A DNA stretch of 64,000 bases. Source: an uncultured Collinsella sp. Lineage in GTDB: Bacteria; Actinomycetota; Coriobacteriia; Coriobacteriales; Coriobacteriaceae. A program made the position numbers and the translations under genes. How positions within the stretch are numbered: position 1 is the first letter of the stretch; each line of letters begins with the position of its first letter. The notes under the pieces are model-generated. The model did not search any database. It was not told the DNA's origin and was given only the letters and a program-made list of their open reading frames with translations. The stretch is from NCBI GenBank assembly GCA_902489665.1, contig CABUAT010000006.1, positions 13,719 through 77,718 on the forward strand, in the 5' to 3' direction. This document shows, piece by piece, positions 43,965-50,479 of the stretch.

Positions 43965-44061
43965 AGGTATCTCCTACTTGTATAACGGGCTGGGCTCTCA
44001 ATAATAATTAGCTCTTTTATTTGATAACAATGCATCAAAAACCGCAACCCAGGTTCCGGTA

Positions 44062-44093
44062 GACGGCATTCAGGCGCAAACTGACGGCATTCA
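44062..44093. promoter_or_regulatory. 21-bp-phased direct repeat in the cyuA-rpiB intergenic region
   Basis: GACGGCATTCA occurs at 44062-44072 and again at 44083-44093, exactly two helical turns apart, about 100-130 bp upstream of the cyuA start. It could be an operator for cyuA, rpiB or both. Nothing else is clear in 43965-44235. Confidence 0.4.
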
Positions 44094-44235
44094 TTCATGA
44101 GAAACCGGTCTTGTTGCATGCTAAAGCGTTTGACCAAAAAACGCCCAAGCGTTTACACAAAAGTCGCGCTATCATGCAGTCGAACGCGGTAAAACCTTTA
44201 GCAATCTCGCCGCACAGACCAGAGAGGAACTATCC

Positions 44236-44703
44236 ATGAAGATCGGTATCGGTAACGACCACGCCGCCGTCGAGCTCAAGAACATCATCTCCGAGCACCT
44301 GAAGGAGCGCGGCTGCGAGGTCGTGAACTTTGGCACCGACACCTCCGAGAGCTTTGACTACCCCATCGCCGGCTACAAGGTGGGTAAGGCCGTTGCCAAC
44401 GGCGACGTCGATCTAGGCATCCTGATCTGTGGCACCGGCGTCGGTATCAGCCTGGCTGCCAACAAGGTCGAGGGCGTACGCGCCGTCGTGTGCTCCGAGC
44501 CCTTCAGCGCCAAGCTCTCCCGCATGCACAACAATACCAACGTGCTCGCTTTTGGCGCCCGCGTCGTGGGCTCCGAGCTCGCCAAGATGATCGTCGACGA
44601 GTGGCTCGACGCCGAGTTTGAGGGCGGTCGTCACGAGCGTCGCGTTAACCTCCTCAACGAGATCGATCACACGCGCGCCCTTAAGATCGTCGACGAAGCC
44701 TAA
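44236..44703 (+). CDS. rpiB: Ribose-5-phosphate isomerase B
   Basis: 155 aa. MKIGIGNDHAAVELK opens the fold, LGILICGTGVGISLAANK holds the catalytic-loop Cys and Gly pattern, and HNNTNVLAFGARVVG is conserved. It interconverts ribulose 5-phosphate and ribose 5-phosphate. A good AGAGGAAC site precedes the ATG. Confidence 0.94.
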   Translation: MKIGIGNDHAAVELKNIISEHLKERGCEVVNFGTDTSESFDYPIAGYKVGKAVANGDVDLGILICGTGVGISLAANKVEGVRAVVCSEPFSAKLSRMHNNTNVLAFGARVVGSELAKMIVDEWLDAEFEGGRHERRVNLLNEIDHTRALKIVDEA

Positions 44704-44727
44704 ACTATTCAGTGCCACAAGCTAACA

Positions 44728-44776
44728 GCAGGGGCCCGCTCGGAACACATGTCCGAGCGGGCCCCTGCATAGATTT
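44728..44776 (+). terminator. Intrinsic terminator of rpiB
   Basis: GCAGGGGCCCGCTCGGA and its exact complement form a 17-pair stem with a 7-base loop, followed by ATAGATTTT. Confidence 0.88.
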
Positions 44777-44779
44777 TGG

Positions 44780-44816
44780 AATAAAAGGGCGCCGCGGATG
44801 GAGTTCCGCGGCGCCC
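44780..44816 (-). terminator. Intrinsic terminator of ndk
   Basis: On the minus strand GGGCGCCGCGGA and its exact complement with a 6-base loop, followed by TTTTATTCC. Confidence 0.88.
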
Positions 44817-44854
44817 AAGCCACACGCTAACAGCTTTAAGGAGTCAAAGCTGGT

Positions 44855-45259
44855 TTAGCCAAAGAAGCGCTTGATCTCAATCTCGGCGTTCTCCAGGCAG
44901 TCGGAGCCGTGGATCACGTTGGCGTTGACATCGACGGCAAAGTCGCCGCGGATGGTACCAGGAGCAGCCTCAAGCGGGTTGGTAGCGCCCATGAGGGTGC
45001 GCATCTTAGCAACAGCGGAGAGACCGGAAACGACCATCTTGACGACCGGACCGCTCGTCATAAAGTCGCAGAGACCGCCAAAGAAGGGCTTGTCGGCCAG
45101 ATGGGCGTAGTGCTCCTCGACGGTAGCGCGCTCGAGCGTGGTCATCTCCATGCGCTCGATGACAAGGCCGCTGCGCTCAATGCGAGCAACGATCTCGCCG
45201 ATCTTGCGGTCGCGCACGGCGTCGGGCTTAATCATGATGAAGGTCTTCTCGATAGCCAT
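44855..45259 (-). CDS. ndk: Nucleoside diphosphate kinase
   Basis: 134 aa, the usual length. EKTFIMIKPDAV at the N-terminus, MGATNPLEAAPGTIRGDF in the middle and NVIHGSDCLENAEIEI with the phosphorylated His. It balances NTP pools. The ATG follows AAAGGCT. Confidence 0.97.
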   Translation of the reverse strand: MAIEKTFIMIKPDAVRDRKIGEIVARIERSGLVIERMEMTTLERATVEEHYAHLADKPFFGGLCDFMTSGPVVKMVVSGLSAVAKMRTLMGATNPLEAAPGTIRGDFAVDVNANVIHGSDCLENAEIEIKRFFG

Positions 45260-45644
45260 AAAAGTAGCCTTTCAAGTAGGTTCGCGCGTGCCCAAGTCCC
45301 ATTCCGGCACCCGCCTGGACTGCATCGTAACAGAGTTTTAGCTGCAGTTAAACAAAAAGCTGTTTATTGAAACGTTGCAATTTATTAAAGCGCTCCATAT
45401 GTGTCACTTCTGTTTCGAAGCCCGATTAGAGTACCATCCGACCGCCCATCAACCGCGCCGAACAGAGCAGGCGGTCGGTTGCCGCCCGCGAACGTATCCC
45501 CTTCACAACCTGCCCAAAGGTCCTACAGAAGTTCTCGACAAGCCCCTCCCCCATAGCAACAAAATACGGGCTCCCACATCAGCAGGCGCCCGTAAAGCGA
45601 AAACGATTTATCAATACATGGCCAAAACGGCTTCAGCAAAACCT
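45260..45644. other. Non-coding gap between ndk and argH
   Basis: About 385 bases. It contains a CCGACCGCC/GGCGGTCGG hairpin (45438-45478) and the argH terminator near 45566. The AT-rich part around 45330-45395 should hold the ndk promoter. No gene is supported. Confidence 0.5.
45561..45595 (-). terminator. Intrinsic terminator of argH
   Basis: On the minus strand ACGGGC and GCCCGT pair around a loop of about 16 bases, followed by ATTTTG, 50 bases after the argH stop. Confidence 0.65.
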
Positions 45645-47075
45645 CTACTTTGCCCCGTGACCCATCTCGACGACCTTGGTCAGCGATCCAAACACGCCCT
45701 CGTCAGCCACGAGCTGTGCCTCGGCACGCTGCAACTGCACGGCAACGGCGGCAGGAGCGGTGCCGCCCTCGGTCGTGCGCGCGGCGACAATCGACGGGAT
45801 ATCGAGCGCCTCGGTAATGTCGCGCACAAAGAGCGGGCTTGCCTCCTGGAACACCTCAAACGGCAGGTCCTCAAGATTGCAGCCGCGCTTCTCGCACATC
45901 AGGACCAGATGGCCCACCACGGCATGTGCCTCGCGGAACGGCAGGCCACGCTTGGCCAGGTAATCGGCAACATCGGTGGCGGCAAGGTGCCCCACGCCGC
46001 ACTCGCGCGCCATGGCATCCTCGTTGACGGTCCAAGTCGAAATCATTCCGGCCATAACGGACAGGCACTGCATGAGCGTATGGGCGGTATCGAGCGCGCC
46101 CTCCTTGTCCTCCTGCAAGTCCTTGTTATAAGCAAGCGGCAGGCCCTTCATGGTTACCAGCAGCTGCACCAGGTTGCCGTACACGCGACCGCTCTTGCCG
46201 CGGATAAGCTCGGCAAAGTCGGGGTTCTTCTTCTGCGGCATGATGGACGAGCCAGTGGAGTACGAGTCGGAAAGCGTGATAAAGCCAAATTCGGAGCTCG
46301 ACCACAGTACGATCTCCTCGGAAAGACGCGACAGGTGCATCGCCATGACGGATCCGGCGTAATGCAGATCGAGCAGAAAATCACGGTCGGAAACGGCATC
46401 GAGCGAGTTGGGGATCACGCCCGCAAAGCCAAGTTCGGCAGCCGTCATCTGGCGATCGAGCGGATAGCTCGTACCGGCAAGCGCAGCGGCACCCAGCGGG
46501 CAGTTGTCGGCAGCATCAAAGGCGGCCTTCAAACGCGTAAAGTCGCGCGCGAACATCCAGGAATACGCCAGCAGGTGATGCGACAGCAGCACGGGCTGAG
46601 CATGTTGCATGTGCGTGTAGCCCGGCAGAATCACCTTGTCGTACTTCTTGGCCGCATCCACCAGCACATGGCGCAGCTCAAGATTGGCCTCCATGAGCTC
46701 CTTGGCCAGCGCCTTGACGCCCAGGCGCGTATCGGTCGCCACCTGGTCGTTGCGCGAACGCCCAGTATGCAAGCGCTTGCCAGCCTCGCCGATGCGACGC
46801 GTCAGCTCGCTCTCGATGGACATATGAATGTCCTCATCGTTGATGTCGAAGGTAAAGTTGCCGGCATCGATATCCTGTTCGATTCCGGTCAGGCCCTTGG
46901 CAATCGCCTGCTCGTCCTCGGCACTGATGATGCCCTGGGCGGCCAACATCTTGGCATGCGCCTTAGAGCCGGCGATATCCTGCTTATAGAGATGTTTGTC
47001 GACCGGCAGCGACGCGCCAAACTCCTGCGTGACCTCGGCCACGCCCGCCTCAAAACGACCGCCCCAAAGAGCCAT
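45645..47075 (-). CDS. argH: Argininosuccinate lyase
   Basis: 476 aa from MALWGGRFE (AAAGGAG site; the open frame extends further without a site). TGRSRNDQVATDTRL, LPGYTHMQHAQPVLLSHH and GSSIMPQKKNPDFAELIRGK are the fumarase-superfamily signatures, the last with the catalytic Ser loop. It converts argininosuccinate to arginine and fumarate, the last step of arginine synthesis. It lies downstream of argG with a small ORF and a hairpin in between. Confidence 0.97.
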   Translation of the reverse strand: MALWGGRFEAGVAEVTQEFGASLPVDKHLYKQDIAGSKAHAKMLAAQGIISAEDEQAIAKGLTGIEQDIDAGNFTFDINDEDIHMSIESELTRRIGEAGKRLHTGRSRNDQVATDTRLGVKALAKELMEANLELRHVLVDAAKKYDKVILPGYTHMQHAQPVLLSHHLLAYSWMFARDFTRLKAAFDAADNCPLGAAALAGTSYPLDRQMTAAELGFAGVIPNSLDAVSDRDFLLDLHYAGSVMAMHLSRLSEEIVLWSSSEFGFITLSDSYSTGSSIMPQKKNPDFAELIRGKSGRVYGNLVQLLVTMKGLPLAYNKDLQEDKEGALDTAHTLMQCLSVMAGMISTWTVNEDAMARECGVGHLAATDVADYLAKRGLPFREAHAVVGHLVLMCEKRGCNLEDLPFEVFQEASPLFVRDITEALDIPSIVAARTTEGGTAPAAVAVQLQRAEAQLVADEGVFGSLTKVVEMGHGAK

Positions 47076-47193
47076 GGAACCGTCTCCTTTCTCCAAATAC
47101 CAAAACAAGCGTCCAAAGCAATGTGCCCTGTCGCTAAAGCGATTTATCAACCGCTAGTTTTACACACTCCCTGCCGCGCGCGGGGCCATGTGG

Positions 47194-47364
47194 CTAATTT
47201 GCAAAGAAGTGACGCACCATGCACTTGGCGCCCAACGTCTCCCTCCGGATGTTGCCCTGCGAACCATCGATCCAGGCCTTCAGGCTCATAGGAACGTCCT
47301 CGACCCTTACAGCATCGAACTCGGGCGCGAGGGCAAGCAAAGCATGCGCGATAGCATTGAACAT
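47194..47364 (-). CDS. Possible small protein (56 aa) between argG and argH
   Basis: The ORF has a convincing start: AGGAG 8 bases before ATG. The product begins MFNAIAHALLALAPEFDAV and ends VRHFFAN; it has a middle segment MSLKAWIDGSQGNIRRETLG and no membrane segment. Codon choice is ordinary for the region. I do not recognise it. It is placed after the argG hairpin and 118 bases before argH, so it could be a real small gene of the arg locus or a translated leader for argH. Confidence 0.5.
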   Translation of the reverse strand: MFNAIAHALLALAPEFDAVRVEDVPMSLKAWIDGSQGNIRRETLGAKCMVRHFFAN

Positions 47365-47414
47365 AATGGATACTCCTCATATATATAGGCACAGAGCCGC
47401 CAAATTGATAGAAG

Positions 47415-47444
47415 GAGCCCCGCCGGACAACCCCGGCGGGGCTC
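47415..47444 (-). terminator. Strong hairpin between argG and the small ORF
   Basis: GAGCCCCGCCGG and its exact complement with a 6-base loop. The T tract after it on the minus strand is poor (CTTCTATC), so it may act as a partial terminator or an mRNA-end stabiliser between argG and argH. Confidence 0.6.
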
Positions 47445-47597
47445 GGACTCAGCCGCAGACGCGGCATCATATATGCGGGCGGAACGTAGGGGCCACCGAT
47501 GTTAAGAAGTGTCAGCAAGCATAACGAAAGGTAGGGACCCCGTGCGCCCGTTATGTATCACGCGGATGGGCCGCGCGGATACCAAGGGAAGGAGGCG

Positions 47598-48824
47598 CTA
47601 GGCCTGGGCAGCAGCAGAGCTGGGGCCCTGGACCTTTGCCCACGTCTTGAGCGACAGCGTATCGATCTCGATAAAGCCGGCGCTGGCCTTCTCGTCAAAC
47701 GTGGTGTCGCGGTCGTAGGTAGCCAGGCCGTAGTCGTAGAGGCTGAAGGGACTCTTGCGGCCGACGACATGGCAGTTGCCCTTAAAGAACTTCAGACGGA
47801 CAGTGCCGGTCACGAACTTCTGGGTATCGGCCACAAAGGCGTCGAGCGCGTTCTTGAGCGGGCTGTACCACTGGCCGTTGTACACGGCGGTGGCCCAATC
47901 CTGCTCGAGCTTGATCTTGGTCTTGAGCAGGTCGCCCTCGACGCAGATGTCCTCGAGCGCCTTGTGGGCGGTGATGAGCGTCAGGGCGCCGGGAACCTCA
48001 TAGCACTCGCGGCTCTTGAGGCCCACCAGACGATCCTCGACCAGGTCAAGACGGCCAAAGCCGTTGTCGCCCGAAATCTTGTTGAGGGCGATGACGATCT
48101 CGGAGAGCTTCATCTTCTTGCCGTCGACGGCGACAGGCTTGCCGGCCTCAAACTCGATCTCGGTATAGGTCGGGGTGTCAGGCGTGTCCTCGGGGTTCTT
48201 GGTCATAACCCAAGCGTCATCGAGCGGCTCATTCCAAGGGTCCTCCAGGTGACCGCACTCGATGGCGCGACCCCACAGGTTGTCGTCGATGGAGTAGGGG
48301 TTGTCGTTGGCACCCTCGGGAACCGGCACGTTGTGGGCGTGGGCATAGGCGACCTCGTCGGGACGGCACTTCAGGTCCCACTCGCGAACCGGGGCGATAA
48401 CCTTGAGCTCGGGGTCGAGGGCCTTGACGGCGGCCTCAAAACGGACCTGATCGTTACCTTTGCCAGTGCAGCCGTGGGCGACGTAGGTCGCGCCAAACTC
48501 GTGGGCGACCTCAACAAGCTTCTTGGCAAGCAGCGGGCGAGACAGGGCGGAGAGCAGCGGATACTTATTCTCGTACATGGAGTTTGCGGCGATGGCTTTG
48601 GTCAGGAACTCATCGGAGAACTCGTCGCGCAGGTCGAGCACCTGGCAATCGAGAACGCCCAGGTCGAGCGCCTTCTGCTTCTTGGCATCCAGTCCGGTCT
48701 CTTCCTGGCCCACGTTGCCGCAGACGCAAACGACATCGAGATTCTTCTCGTCCTGGAGCCACTTGACACATACGGATGTATCAAGACCACCGGAATATGC
48801 GAGAACGACTTTTTCCTTGCTCAT
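47598..48824 (-). CDS. argG: Argininosuccinate synthase
   Basis: 408 aa from MSKEKVVLAYSGGLDTSV, which contains the ATP-pyrophosphatase loop. Further matches are YVAHGCTGKGNDQVRFE and the citrulline/aspartate-binding stretch. It joins citrulline and aspartate using ATP. The ATG has GAAAGGAAA upstream. A 200-base leader with a short arginine-rich ORF precedes it (see 49030-49104), which suggests attenuation. Confidence 0.97.
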   Translation of the reverse strand: MSKEKVVLAYSGGLDTSVCVKWLQDEKNLDVVCVCGNVGQEETGLDAKKQKALDLGVLDCQVLDLRDEFSDEFLTKAIAANSMYENKYPLLSALSRPLLAKKLVEVAHEFGATYVAHGCTGKGNDQVRFEAAVKALDPELKVIAPVREWDLKCRPDEVAYAHAHNVPVPEGANDNPYSIDDNLWGRAIECGHLEDPWNEPLDDAWVMTKNPEDTPDTPTYTEIEFEAGKPVAVDGKKMKLSEIVIALNKISGDNGFGRLDLVEDRLVGLKSRECYEVPGALTLITAHKALEDICVEGDLLKTKIKLEQDWATAVYNGQWYSPLKNALDAFVADTQKFVTGTVRLKFFKGNCHVVGRKSPFSLYDYGLATYDRDTTFDEKASAGFIEIDTLSLKTWAKVQGPSSAAAQA

Positions 48825-48918
48825 GGCTGTTTCCTTTCGCCCTTGGTAGCTAGTTAGAACATCGGTCAGTTGCAAGTCATTTCAAGGTCATATACCGTGC
48901 AATATCAGGTTAAATAGC

Positions 48919-49037
48919 AAAAATCAGCACATACATGCCCTAGAAACATGCAGCAATGTCGTGCTAAAACCCAACGACCTCAAAATGACTCTGTTGAGGC
49001 AATTCGCCCCATGCGGACAGAGACGATTGTTATCGTC
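48919..49037 (-). promoter_or_regulatory. Candidate arginine attenuator of argG
   Basis: Three pairings compete on the minus strand. GACGAT/ATCGTC (49032-49037 with 49022-49027) covers the last Arg codons. CTCTGT (49017-49022) can pair with ACAGAG (48989-48994). CCTCAA (48994-48999) can pair with TTGAGG (48978-48983) and shares a base with the previous one. A further hairpin, AGCAC/GTGCT (48926-48965), is followed by GATTTTT. This is the layout expected of a ribosome-sensed attenuator; the pairings are short and were found by eye. Confidence 0.5.
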
Positions 49038-49104
49038 GTCGGGAAATTGCGCGCTGGCGTCGGATGGCATTGTCTGCAGTGGTGATGATCTTTACGAACT
49101 GCAT
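49030..49104 (-). CDS. Arginine-rich leader peptide upstream of argG
   Basis: 25 codons including TAA. A GGAGAGG site sits 3 bases before the ATG, with AAAGGAGAGG extending it. The 24-residue product starts MQFVKII and has Arg at 15, 16, 18, 22, 23 and 24, that is six of the last ten residues, with RRR just before the stop. It lies 205 bases before the argG ATG on the same strand. A ribosome short of Arg-tRNA would stall in it. A possible promoter is TTACCG-16-TACGAT near 49144-49171. Confidence 0.65.
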   Translation of the reverse strand: MQFVKIITTADNAIRRQRAISRRR

Positions 49105-49284
49105 CTGCCTCTCCTTTCACGTATCGCCGGGCGCAATTCAAATATCGTAAACGGTACCTTTTACTCGGTAAGCGGTTGTTTTTCCGTCTCCGTTTTCGAT
49201 GGTCGCTATATTACGCTAAAGTGCCCGCAGCACAAGCGACAAATTCAAATTTCTGAAAAGTTTTTTCATTACTTTGTGAAGCGT

Positions 49285-49318
49285 GGTGCAAATACGCACC
49301 ATTCCTGCGAAAATACGC
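49285..49318. promoter_or_regulatory. Paired dyads in the argG/HAD divergent region
   Basis: GGTGCAAATACGCACC (49285-49300) is a near palindrome and TGCGAAAATACGC (49306-49318) is a similar copy about two turns away. Such a pair could bind a regulator such as ArgR, but it does not match a consensus I can name. The rest of 49105-49378 has AT-rich promoter-like sequence and no gene. Confidence 0.35.
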
Positions 49319-49378
49319 TCGACTACTAGTTGATGGTTATAACGTCTGAAACAATCTCGAAACGAAAGGCGCATTTTT

Positions 49379-50206
49379 ATGCAAACTTACGAATCGGACG
49401 CCAACATCGGCAACATTAAGATTCTCGCCGTCGATATGGACAAGACGCTGCTGACCGACGAGCGTGTGCTGCCCCAGGGTCTTGATGAGCGCCTGGACAA
49501 GCTCGCCGACGCCGGCATCGTATTCTGCCCCGCCAGCGGACGTCCCGCCCCCAAGCTCGAGGAGATGTTCGAGGGCATCAAGAACCGCCTCGCCTTTTGT
49601 CCCGACAACGGAGCTTGCGTGATCTATCGCGGCAGCTATATCTATAAAAGCAATATTGACGTGGAGCTGTATCAGCAGGTCTTGAACCGTGCCTCGGAGG
49701 ATCCTCGCGCTGTCCCCGTCCTGTGCTGCTTCGACGAGTTCTACGTGCTTGCCCGCGACCATCAATACCACGACGAGATCAGCGTCTACTACAACACAAT
49801 CAACTACGTAGACAGCTTTGAGGGCATTGATTTCGAGTCCAACAAGATTTCGGTCTTCTTCCCCGGCTACGACGCCGAGCCCGCTTTCCGCGAGACCTAT
49901 AGCCCCGAGTTCTCGGACAAACTCTACGTCACCAACGCTGGGCGCGAGTGGATCGACTTTATGAACCTGGGCGTCGACAAGGGCGCCGGCGTCGCTCACC
50001 TGTGCGAGCACCTGGGCATCGATATTGCCGATGCTGCCGCCGTGGGCGATACCTACAACGACATCCCCATGCTGGAGCGCGTCGGTCACAGCTTTATCGT
50101 GGACAATGCCGAGGAGCACATGAACGCGCATGCCAAATGGCGCATTCCGAGCAACAACGACGGGGGCGTACTGACGCTCATCGACGCCATCTTGGCGGCT
50201 CGTTAA
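49379..50206 (+). CDS. HAD-superfamily hydrolase, Cof type
   Basis: 275 aa. Motif I LAVDMDKTLLTDE, motif II CPASGRPAPKL, Lys in NLGVDKGAGVAHL and motif IV AAVGDTYNDIPMLERVG, with a C2-type cap between. This group dephosphorylates sugar phosphates or flavin-type compounds; the substrate is not known. The ATG follows CGAAAGGCG. It ends just before the long inverted element at 50218. Confidence 0.92.
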   Translation: MQTYESDANIGNIKILAVDMDKTLLTDERVLPQGLDERLDKLADAGIVFCPASGRPAPKLEEMFEGIKNRLAFCPDNGACVIYRGSYIYKSNIDVELYQQVLNRASEDPRAVPVLCCFDEFYVLARDHQYHDEISVYYNTINYVDSFEGIDFESNKISVFFPGYDAEPAFRETYSPEFSDKLYVTNAGREWIDFMNLGVDKGAGVAHLCEHLGIDIADAAAVGDTYNDIPMLERVGHSFIVDNAEEHMNAHAKWRIPSNNDGGVLTLIDAILAAR

Positions 50207-50217
50207 TCTATCCCGTC

Positions 50218-50343
50218 GCCATGCCCGGGGCCGACCGCTTGATTTTTGCTCGGTCAAGTCCTGGGCTCGCACGAAGAGCACATTTAGTGCTCTTCGGCTC
50301 GTGCGGAATCTACAAAAATCAAGCGGTCGGCCCCGGGCATGGC
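50218..50343. repeat. Long inverted-repeat element D (perfect 31-bp stem)
   Basis: Arms 50218-50248 and 50313-50343 are exact complements over 31 bases (starting GCCATGCCCGGGGCCGACCG). The 64-base interior forms its own hairpin, CGCACGAAGAGCAC with GTGCTCTTCGGCTCGTGCG. It lies between the convergent HAD and polA genes and is far longer than a normal terminator, with no T tract. Confidence 0.92.
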
Positions 50344-50411
50344 CATGTTGACTTTGCTTGCCGCCAAGATGGCCTCTTGAGTGTCTAGATACTTGGCTGA
50401 ATTTATTTGAA

Positions 50412-50453
50412 CAGAGGGGAGCCCCTTTTTGGAAGGGGCTCCCCTCTGTTTTG
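50412..50453. terminator. Intrinsic terminator of polA (bidirectional)
   Basis: CAGAGGGGAGCCCC and its exact complement around a 9-base loop, followed by TTTT on the plus strand and by TTCAAATAAAT on the minus strand. It is 32 bases after the polA stop. Confidence 0.85.
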
Positions 50454-50479
50454 GTTACTTTGGGGTTGTGGGCACTTCC

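Noticed and set aside
47147..47518. 123-codon minus-strand frame between argG and argH
   Set aside because: It reads through the strong hairpin and overlaps the better-started 56-codon ORF in another frame; no ribosome site.
48961..49329. Plus-strand 122-codon frame before the HAD gene
   Set aside because: GTG start without a ribosome site, no recognisable product, and it is antisense to the better supported arginine leader.
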